Source: Phycisphaerae bacterium SM23_33 (GTDB taxonomy: Bacteria; Planctomycetota; Phycisphaerae; SM23-33). From it: a stretch of 14,199 bases of DNA. Every line of letters starts with the position of its first letter. The first letter of the stretch is position 1. The stretch is taken from positions 1 to 14,199 of the forward strand of contig LJUF01000107.1 of the NCBI GenBank assembly GCA_001303665.1. Reading direction: 5' to 3'. Positions 7,390 to 13,250 of the stretch are shown piece after piece. The translations under genes and the position numbers were made by a program. The notes beneath the pieces were generated by a model, which saw only the letters and a list, made by a program, of their open reading frames with translations, did no database searches and had not been told where the DNA came from.

Positions 7390-7433
7390 TTGCCGTAACC
7401 CCGTTGCCCCCGCCAGGACGATATAGAGGCTGT

Positions 7434-9464
7434 ATGATCGGGCCCTCCACGCGTGAACTTCTGCCCGAGCCGCTGGTGGTCGGCTGTCAAGGCGCGGGCA
7501 GCGACGAGCTGCTGGGGCGGGAATGGCTGGTCGCCAACAAGCTCGGGGCCTACGCCTCCGCCAGCGTGCTGGGGACCAACACCCGCCGCTACCACGGGCT
7601 GCTGGTGGCGGCCACCCGCCCGCCCGCCAGTAGGATCCTCGCCCTGAGCTGCCTGCTGGATCAGTTGGCCCTGCCCGACGAGGCCGGCCGGGAAGCCCCC
7701 TACGACCTGGCCAACTTCGAGTTCGAGGGGGCCTTCCTGGGCTCCGGCGAAGCCCACCTCGTGGAGTTCCGCAACGACCTGGCCGCCACCTTCGTGTACC
7801 GCTGCGGCGTGGCCGAACTGATCAAGGAGATCATCCTGGCCGAGGCCGCCAACGCGGTGGCGGTCCGCTACCGGCTGCTTTCCGGCCCGGCCGGGATGCT
7901 GCGGATCACCCCGTTCGTGGCCCTGCGGGACGTTCACGGCCTGCGACTGGCTCGCAAGCCCCATCAGATGACCTACCTGCACTATCAGAACGGCATCCGG
8001 GTGGAGGACCGCCAGGCCACGCCTTACGCCGTGCACCTGTCCGCCGCCGCCAGCGGCCGCGAGCGGTTCTGCCCCGACCCGCAATGGTGGTATCGCTTCC
8101 GCTACCGCGGCGAGCTGGCCCGCGGCCAGGAGGGCTTCGAGGACCTGTACACCCCGGGGCGGTTCGAGCTCCCGCTGGCGGCCGATGCCCCCGTCCAACT
8201 GACCGCCTCCCTGGACGACCCCAAGGAGGTGAACTTCGACGCCGTGGTGCGGCAGAAGCGCGCCCGCCTGCGAAAGATCGTCCGGGCCCTGGGGCCCGAC
8301 GCCGACCAGACCACCCGCCGCCTGGCCGTGGCCGGCGACGCCTTCGTCACCCAGCGCAAGCGGCCGAACGCCCACCCCGCCACCACCATCGTCGCCGGGT
8401 ACCACTGGTTCGCCGACTGGGGCCGGGACGCCCTCATCGCCCTGCCGGGGCTGCTGCTGGAGACCGGCCAGTTCCAGGCCGCCCTGGCCATGCTCCGCAT
8501 GTTCGCCGAATCCATTGACCAGGGAATGGTGCCGAACTTCTTCAACGAGTACGGCACCGGCCCGCGCTACAACAGCATCGACGCCTCGCTCTGGTTCGTG
8601 CTGGCGGCCGAGAGCTACGTGGCCGCCAGCAGCGACCAGGCCGGCTGGCAAAACCACCTGGCCGGGGCGGTGGAGCAGATCCTGCGGGGCTACCACGACG
8701 GCACCCGCTGCGGCATCCACGCCGACGCCGACGCCCTGCTGGAAGGCGGCGACCGCCGCACGCAGCTGACCTGGATGGACGCAAAGCTGGGCGAGGAGCC
8801 GGTCACGCCGCGGGACGGCAAGTGCGTCGAGATCAACGCCCTGTGGCACGCCGCCCTGCGGATTGCCGCCCGCCGCGCCGACGACCCCCACAGCCGCCAG
8901 TTGTGGCAGCAGGTGGCCGAGCAGGTAGCGGCCGCCTTCCAGCCGACCTTCTGGAACGAACAGGCCCACTGCCTGTATGACTGCGTCCGCGGCGAGCAGA
9001 AGGACCCCGCCATCCGGCCCAACCAGATCATCGCGGTAGCGTTGCCGGACTGTCCGCTGGCGGCCGAGAAGCAGCGCTCGGTGGTCGAGGTCGTCCGCCG
9101 GGAGCTGCTGACGCCGTACGGCCTGCGGACGCTCTCGCCGGCGGACGCGCGGTACCGCGGGTGGTACGGCCGGAGCGGGGAATCCCGCGACCGGGCCTAT
9201 CACCAGGGCACGGTCTGGCCGTGGCTGATGGGGCCGTTCATCCAGGCCTACCTGAAGGTCAACGGCTTTTCCGATCCGGCCCGCGCCCAGGCGGGGAAAT
9301 GGCTGGCCGGATGGGACCAGCACCTGCCCCTGGCCGGGGTGGGCTACGTCTCGGAGATCTTCGACGGCAATCCGCCGCACGCACCGGCCGGCTGCATCGC
9401 CCAGGCCTGGTCCGTCGCCGAGCTGCTCCGGGCCAAGCGGATGGTGGCCCGGGGGGCGATCTGA
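7434..9464 (+). CDS. GH133 glycogen debranching enzyme (amylo-alpha-1,6-glucosidase)
   Basis: This 676-aa enzyme has the two-domain layout of the bacterial/archaeal 'GDE' proteins. The N-terminal beta-rich domain opens with the family signature REWLVANKLGAYASASV (29-45) and NTRRYHGLLVA (49-59). The C-terminal half is an (alpha/alpha)6-barrel GDE_C domain with GYHWFADWGRDALIALPG (from residue 322), TWMDAK (446-451), VEIN (465-468), RPNQIIAVALP and YHQGTVWPW (589-597). Family knowledge: it hydrolyses alpha-1,6 branch glucose in glycogen; acidic residues in the WGRD and WMDAK regions are expected in the active site. Length is typical. ATG at 7434 has AGAGG 4 nt upstream. No signal peptide is present, so it is cytoplasmic. 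As third gene of the cluster it supplies branch removal for glucan made by the upstream synthase. Confidence 0.95.
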   Translation: MIGPSTRELLPEPLVVGCQGAGSDELLGREWLVANKLGAYASASVLGTNTRRYHGLLVAATRPPASRILALSCLLDQLALPDEAGREAPYDLANFEFEGAFLGSGEAHLVEFRNDLAATFVYRCGVAELIKEIILAEAANAVAVRYRLLSGPAGMLRITPFVALRDVHGLRLARKPHQMTYLHYQNGIRVEDRQATPYAVHLSAAASGRERFCPDPQWWYRFRYRGELARGQEGFEDLYTPGRFELPLAADAPVQLTASLDDPKEVNFDAVVRQKRARLRKIVRALGPDADQTTRRLAVAGDAFVTQRKRPNAHPATTIVAGYHWFADWGRDALIALPGLLLETGQFQAALAMLRMFAESIDQGMVPNFFNEYGTGPRYNSIDASLWFVLAAESYVAASSDQAGWQNHLAGAVEQILRGYHDGTRCGIHADADALLEGGDRRTQLTWMDAKLGEEPVTPRDGKCVEINALWHAALRIAARRADDPHSRQLWQQVAEQVAAAFQPTFWNEQAHCLYDCVRGEQKDPAIRPNQIIAVALPDCPLAAEKQRSVVEVVRRELLTPYGLRTLSPADARYRGWYGRSGESRDRAYHQGTVWPWLMGPFIQAYLKVNGFSDPARAQAGKWLAGWDQHLPLAGVGYVSEIFDGNPPHAPAGCIAQAWSVAELLRAKRMVARGAI

Positions 9465-9516
9465 CCGGCCCGAAATCCTCTTGCAGGGCGGCGGCCGCGG
9501 CGGTTGGCTTACGGCC

Positions 9517-10648
9517 ATGAAGGCAACCTGGGCGATCCTCGCGGCGGCGCTGCTTGCGGGGCCGGCGGCGGCCGCCGATGCACCCATCACGGCCACGCTG
9601 AAGGTCGCGGCGGCTCAAGATGAGACCCTGTCTCCGTACCGGCTGGCGGAGCTGTCGGCCGGAAACGGCGCCTCCGCCACCGTGGAGAGCGTCGTGCTTG
9701 CCCCCTCCGGCGGCGGGCCGGCGGTCCGGGAAGGTCCTGGGCTCCGCCGCCGCTGAAATCACCTGGGCCGCACTGGCCACCACCGACCAGTTCATCGACG
9801 ACGCCTTCGCCCCCTTCGCCGACGCCCCGGTCACCTGGCCGGCGAGGTCGCGCCGCAACGCCGTGCTGCTGCTGGCCCTCTTCGCCACCGCCGCCGCCGG
9901 CACGCTGTTCATCCGCCGGCCGGGGGCCCGCGCCGCCGCCGCGGTGATCCTCGCGGCCGCCGCAACGGCGCTGGCCTTCCCCGTGCCCGCCTGGCCGCCG
10001 GCGGTCGAGGCGGGTGAGTATCACCTCCAGCTCCACGCCCAAGGTGAGCCCGTGAAGCTGGACTCCTTCGCCGTTCTGGCGGCCAGAAGGACCAGCCGCG
10101 TTCGGCGCAAGGCCCACCGCCTCCCGCACCCGGTCTATCCCGACCGCGAGGCGGCGGCCAGAGACCAGGCGGAAGTGGACCCGGCGGAGCGTGCGATCCG
10201 GCTGACGGTCCGCCGGGGGCAGGTGCGCGTCGTCCGCCCGGCGGGAATCGGGGCCCGGTTCACGGAGCTGAGCGGCGCGGACCTGACCGCGCGGGAGGCC
10301 GGCGGGGTGACCTACGTCGAGGGGGGATTTCCGCTCCGCCCGGCCTTCGTCGTGCGCGACGACAACGCCTGGGTGCTGGACGCCTCCCCGGGTGCCGAAC
10401 CGACCGCCCTGCGGCCGGAACAATCACGGTCCGTCTGGCAGGTCGTGTCCGCTCCCCAGCAGCCGGGCCTGAGGCCCGAGCACGTCAGGCTGTTTCACTA
10501 CTGGCGCCAGAAATACCAGCGGGCGGGGACGCTCTACGCATTGGGCTTCCAGCGGCGGGCCAGCCACTTCCTGCTGGCCGTCATCGAGATGAAGGCCGCC
10601 CCAGCGACGCAACCGGGCTCCGCCCGGCCCGCTCAGGCGGGCGGCTGA
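9517..10648 (+). pseudogene. exported/membrane protein of unknown function, interrupted by a one-base frameshift
   Basis: Two reading frames join into one plausible protein. From ATG 9517 a signal peptide is read (MKATWAILAAALLAGPAAAA) and then beta-like sequence to 'VVLAPSGGGPAV', after which the frame drifts into Arg-rich sequence and stops at 9756. A second frame, open from 9620 to 10648, becomes natural from 'GKVLGSAAAEITW' onward. Removing one C or G near 9725-9730 would merge them into about 376 aa. The merged protein has two hydrophobic segments (NAVLLLALFATAAAGTLFI; AAAAVILAAAATALAFPVPAW) and then a soluble beta-rich region ending in a Pro/Ala tail. I do not recognise the family. Both halves keep GC-rich codon use, so decay, if real, is recent; a sequencing indel is equally likely. 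It lies 52 nt after the GH133 stop. Confidence 0.65.
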
Positions 10649-10862
10649 TCCTCGGAATCTGCATCGTCTTCGTCGCTGTCCTCGAAGCCTTCCACCGGCG
10701 GGGCGTCCTCGTCACCAGGTGCCGCTGCTTTTCCGGCTCGGCCTTTCCGGCGGCGTCAAGCAGCAGGAGCAGCAGGCCCGTCAGCAGCGCCGCCGCCGTC
10801 ACCAGGGCGATGGTCAGGATGGCGAAGCTGGTGGCCCGCGTGTACTGGCCGGTGATCTTCAC
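10581..10862 (-). CDS. single-span membrane protein coupled to cbpA; C-terminus probably frame-shifted
   Basis: The GTG at 10862 overlaps the cbpA stop as GTGA, with AAGGAC upstream, so the start is well supported. Residues 12-35 are one membrane span (SFAILTIALVTAAALLTGLL...), followed by a Lys/Glu stretch. As written, the frame then reads a basic, unlikely tail to 10581 (93 aa). If the ribosome, or the true sequence, moves one base back at the run of four A (10729-10732 on the complementary strand), the protein continues as AAAPGDEDAPPVEGFEDSDE and ends at 10633. That gives a 76-aa protein with 13 acidic residues in its last 31. The acidic version has codon use like its neighbours and overlaps the convergent gene by only 16 nt. 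The context is GAA-AAG, an A-AAG slippery tetramer. The family is unknown; a membrane partner of the co-chaperone is speculation. Confidence 0.6.
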   Translation of the reverse strand: MKITGQYTRATSFAILTIALVTAAALLTGLLLLLLDAAGKAEPEKQRHLVTRTPRRWKASRTATKTMQIPRISRPPERAGRSPVASLGRPSSR

Positions 10863-11824
10863 CAGGGCACGTCCTTACGAGGGTTGGCCGGGTCGGTCTT
10901 GTCGAATTCACCCAGCAGCCGTCTGCCTTGTTCGGAGATCTGCCTGGGCAGAACGATCTTGATGACGACGTACTGGTGCCCGCGGGCCTGGCCCTTGGGG
11001 TCCGCCACCCCGCGCTCGCGCAGCCGCAGCCGCGTGCCCCCCGAGGTGCCGGGCGGCACCTTCAGCTTGGCCGGCCCGTCCACCGTGGGCACCGTCACCT
11101 CGCACCCGCTGGCGGCCTCGCCCACGCTGATGGGCAGGTCCAGGTAGATGTCGGTCCCGTCGCGGCGGAAGTAGGGGTGATCGCGGACGCGGGTGATGAT
11201 GTACAGGTCGCCGCCGGCGAGGCCCTTGCCGCGGACGCGGACCTTGCTGCCCTGCCGGACGCCCGGCGGGATCTTCACGTCAATCTGCTCGGCGGACCCG
11301 TCGTCCCGCCGCAGCTCCAGCCGGGTGGTGGTTCCCCTGACCGCCTGCATGAAGTCCAGCGTGATGGGGTACTCCATGTCCTGAGCCGGCTGGGCGGCCC
11401 GGCGGGTTCGCCGCCCGGCCCGCCCCCGCCCGCCCAGGGCGGCCAGCAGGTCCTTCAGGCTCATGCCGCTGAACGGGCTGGCGGAGAACAACTCCTCGAA
11501 GTCGAAGGGCACCGCCCCGCCGAAGGGACCCTGCCCGCCGCGGGAGCTCCAGGTGTAGACCCTTCCTCCCCGGCCGCCGGCGGCCCGGGCAAAGTCAGCC
11601 CCGGGCGGGCCCACGTGGCCGAACTGGTCATACATCCGCCGCTTCTGCGGATCGCTGAGAACCTCGTAGGCGGCCGTGGCCTCCTTGAACCTCTCCGCCG
11701 CGTCCTTGGCCTTGTTGACGTCCGGGTGCAGCTTCCGCGCCGAACGCCGGTAGGCCGACTTGATCTCCTCAGGTGTGGCCGACCGACTCACGCCCAGGAT
11801 CTCGTAATAGTCCCGTTGCGCCAT
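10859..11824 (-). CDS. cbpA: CbpA-type J-domain co-chaperone (class B DnaJ, no zinc finger)
   Basis: This 321-aa protein starts with a J domain (about 5-69) carrying the HPD motif at 33-35, which stimulates the ATPase of DnaK. A Gly/Phe-rich linker (about 69-113, ending FDFEELFSASPF) and an Arg/Gly-rich stretch follow. Two C-terminal substrate-binding beta domains come next (DMEYPITLDFMQAV...; LDLPISVGEAASGCEVTVPT). The CxxCxGxG repeats of DnaJ are absent, so it is a class B protein like E. coli CbpA. It is cytoplasmic and is expected to pass non-native proteins to DnaK. Neither dnaK nor grpE is in the window. ATG at 11824 starts MAQRDYYEILGV, the normal J-domain beginning; the open frame reaches 11863 but crosses the promoter. 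It is coupled to the downstream small membrane protein by a GTGA overlap. Confidence 0.93.
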   Translation of the reverse strand: MAQRDYYEILGVSRSATPEEIKSAYRRSARKLHPDVNKAKDAAERFKEATAAYEVLSDPQKRRMYDQFGHVGPPGADFARAAGGRGGRVYTWSSRGGQGPFGGAVPFDFEELFSASPFSGMSLKDLLAALGGRGRAGRRTRRAAQPAQDMEYPITLDFMQAVRGTTTRLELRRDDGSAEQIDVKIPPGVRQGSKVRVRGKGLAGGDLYIITRVRDHPYFRRDGTDIYLDLPISVGEAASGCEVTVPTVDGPAKLKVPPGTSGGTRLRLRERGVADPKGQARGHQYVVIKIVLPRQISEQGRRLLGEFDKTDPANPRKDVPW

Positions 11825-11834
11825 ACCGGCTCCC

Positions 11835-11863
11835 ATTATAGATTGGCCCACCGCGGCGGACAA
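11835..11863 (-). promoter_or_regulatory. sigma70-like promoter of the J-domain gene
   Basis: On the minus strand TTGTCC (11863-11858, four of six) and a perfect TATAAT (11840-11835) are separated by 17 bp. The expected start point, near 11828, is only about 4 nt upstream of the ATG at 11824. A GGGAG lies right after the -10 box and would be mostly outside the transcript. No CIRCE-type heat-shock repeat is visible. Confidence 0.65.
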
Positions 11864-12072
11864 TCAGCGGCATTCCCGTCCGGGCGGAGCGCAGGGCCAA
11901 CGGCCGGCCCGGTCCACGAGAAAAACGAGGCAAAATTCGTGAAAAATTATCCTTGGCGCGGCGGGCACCATCGCCAACAATGAACATGGTTGAGTCACAT
12001 CTAAAGTCACGCCAGCCAAGGAGGACTGGTGGTTGAATTAAGGCGTGGAAGGTCTTTTGCGGAGGGACCGCC

Positions 12073-12273
12073 ATGTCGCAGGAAGGAGGACGGCCTGTTC
12101 GCGCTTATCGGCCGAGCCAATACGGCTTGTTCGAAGAGCCCTGCGAAGAGGCTGAACTCATCCGGCTGGCCAACATTGAGGAGTACGCCAAAAGGGCCAG
12201 CGCGGGATTGCCCATTTTTGAGGAAACGCCCGAACCGGGCGCTTCCCTGATCTCGGGCAAGCGCAATCACTGA
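12073..12273 (+). CDS. 66-aa hypothetical protein
   Basis: ATG 12073 is preceded by GGAGGG (12061-12066) at a good 6-nt spacing. The product is hydrophilic and acidic in its middle, with the helix-like segment EEAELIRLANIEEYAKRASA followed by GLPIFEE. It has one cysteine, no membrane span and no metal motif. I do not recognise a family. The strong ribosome-binding site and balanced composition make it a likely real gene, in contrast to overlapping frames that are Arg/Pro-rich. It diverges from cbpA with a 248-nt gap that has no clear plus-strand promoter. About 40 nt upstream there is a second ribosome-binding-like AAGGAGGA (12018-12025) that leads only to a two-codon frame (TTG AAT TAA, 12033-12041). 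Confidence 0.65.
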   Translation: MSQEGGRPVRAYRPSQYGLFEEPCEEAELIRLANIEEYAKRASAGLPIFEETPEPGASLISGKRNH

Positions 12274-12659
12274 CAGGCCGACCGGGTCAGAAGCGGCTCA
12301 TGCAGCGGGCGCGGCAGGCGCTTATTGCCGCCGGCTGGGCAGAAGCGGCTCGGGGCCGATCAGGCTCGATCTGCCCGGCGGTACGGCTGTGGCGGGCTGC
12401 CGGCGGCGGCACGGCCGGCGAGCCAGGCAGATCCGTCCAGCGCCCCTGGGCGCGACAGGGTACGTTTACGCCATTGCCCCCCCAGATGCCCCCTTCGCGG
12501 CGGCCGCCCCGTCGCAGCCCCAGCCCGCGACCCGTTGAAATGAGCCGGCCCCGCCCTGAGCCCGGACCGCCATTGTCCTTTGCCGGGACCGGCCCAAGAA
12601 GCAAGCGGGGCGGACCGCAATGGCGGCCCACCCCGGATCGTATCGTCTGGTTGGCGGCC
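12274..12659. other. 386-bp intergenic region between convergent genes, no gene seen
   Basis: Open frames here are Arg/Pro/Gly-rich and have no ribosome-binding sites, so I call none. Visible structure: a 12-bp direct repeat CAGAAGCGGCTC (12288-12299 and 12340-12351), a palindrome GCGCCC-CT-GGGCGC (12440-12453), and a hairpin near the cold-shock gene that is listed separately. No tRNA-like T-loop and stem combination was found. A structured small RNA cannot be excluded. Confidence 0.4.
12612..12629 (-). terminator. hairpin downstream of the cold-shock gene (weak terminator candidate)
   Basis: On the minus strand GGGCCGC and GCGGTCC form a 7-bp stem with one G-U pair and a CATT loop, about 30 nt after the TAA. 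The following sequence (CGCCCCGCTTGCTTCTTGG) is only slightly T-rich, so intrinsic termination would be weak. Confidence 0.35.
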
Positions 12660-12863
12660 TTACTGGGCGGCGCGGACGTTGATGGCCTTCAGACCCTTTT
12701 CGCTCTTCTGAACCTCGAACTCCACCGCGTCGCCTTCCTTGAGCGTTCGGAAGCCGTCCCCCGCGATGTCGCTGTAATGCACGAACGCATCGCCACCTTC
12801 ATCGCTGGTAATGAAACCGTACCCTTTGGAGTTGTTGAACCACTTGACCTTACCGGTAGCCAT
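12660..12863 (-). CDS. CspA-family cold-shock protein
   Basis: This 67-aa protein is a single cold-shock domain, the usual length. It opens MATGKVKWFNNSKGYGFI, containing the RNP1-like K-G-Y-G-F-I, and continues with DAFVHYSDI, the RNP2-like strand, and EGDAVEFEV. Members bind single-stranded RNA or DNA, melt RNA structure and support transcription and translation, often but not always under cold stress. The ATG at 12863 has a perfect AAGGAGG (12876-12870) 6 nt upstream, so it is preferred although the frame stays open back to 13004. Upstream lies a consensus -35 promoter that implies a leader of about 220 nt, as in cold-inducible csp genes. It is transcribed away from the helical-repeat gene, with 387 nt between them. 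Confidence 0.96.
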   Translation of the reverse strand: MATGKVKWFNNSKGYGFITSDEGGDAFVHYSDIAGDGFRTLKEGDAVEFEVQKSEKGLKAINVRAAQ

Positions 12864-13086
12864 GGCCGGCCTCCTTGAAGCACGCGGCATCAACGGATTT
12901 GCAGACAAGAGACCCGCCCAAAAGCGATGCAACGGATACACCATGGCCACCGGGAAGACGTGCCGCCACTCCAGGCCAAAGCCATACCCCTTCGCTCTTG
13001 ACATGCAAACAGGACCCCGATGCCACGAGGGCCCATCGCCGAGTCGGGAAACGCTTCCCCGAAACCACCCGACGATCCTTCCACCA
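12864..13086 (-). promoter_or_regulatory. long predicted 5' leader of the cold-shock mRNA
   Basis: If transcription starts near 13086, about 220 nt of leader precede the coding region. It contains a GGGAA/TTCCC hairpin near its 5' end, a direct repeat ATCCGTTG (minus strand, at 12937-12930 and 12898-12891) and a possible 31-codon leader frame starting with ATG at 12985, preceded closely by AAGGGG, and ending at 12890. Long structured leaders that refold with temperature are known for E. coli cspA; no homology to that leader or its cold box is seen here. Confidence 0.5.
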
Positions 13087-13092
13087 GCGGGA

Positions 13093-13122
13093 ATAATGTG
13101 GTCGTTCGGGCCGGGTTGTCAA
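13093..13122 (-). promoter_or_regulatory. sigma70-like promoter of the cold-shock gene
   Basis: A perfect TTGACA (13122-13117) is followed after 18 bp by CATTAT (13098-13093, four of six to TATAAT). The hexamers lie in a local AT-richer patch of otherwise GC-rich DNA. The expected start point is near 13086. Confidence 0.65.
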
Positions 13123-13162
13123 TACCCTGTTTCGGATTCTTTGCGCAAGTCCAGTCGCCGCC

Positions 13163-13234
13163 CGGACCAGGGAGCCCCCATGCGAAGTCCGGCTGGCGGC
13201 GCGGCCTCGGCGGGCGTTGCCGAGCCCTGGTCCG
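13163..13234 (-). repeat. 10-bp perfect inverted repeat after the helical-repeat gene
   Basis: CGGACCAGGG (13163-13172) and CCCTGGTCCG (13225-13234) are exact reverse complements separated by 52 nt. The near arm is 16 nt after the TAG at 13251, so on the minus strand it would form a long stem-loop in the 3' untranslated region, ahead of the cold-shock promoter. No T-run follows, so a Rho-independent terminator is not supported; protection of the 3' end or a protein-binding site are alternatives. Confidence 0.4.
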
Positions 13235-13250
13235 CCAGATCGGCGATGCC

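Noticed and set aside
5910..9596. A 1228-codon open frame on the minus strand, antisense to the GH57 and GH133 genes
   Set aside because: It is rich in Gly, Val, Gln, His and Arg with no motifs and lies opposite two clearly recognised enzymes. Long antisense open frames are expected in DNA with very high GC at third codon positions.
10928..11983. A 351-codon plus-strand open frame opposite the J-domain gene
   Set aside because: It is a shadow of cbpA with a proline/glycine-rich product; it also runs through the cbpA promoter.
12998..13003. TTGACA on the plus strand as a promoter
   Set aside because: There is no -10-like hexamer 15-19 bp downstream and no plus-strand gene follows it.
12864..13004. 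N-terminal extension of the cold-shock protein to 114 aa
   Set aside because: The frame is open, but the normal 67-aa protein starts at an ATG with a perfect ribosome-binding site, and the extension has none and no similarity to known cold-shock proteins.
13163..13234. Integron attC site
   Set aside because: The inverted repeat lacks the conserved GTTRRRY core sites, and there is no integrase or cassette structure.
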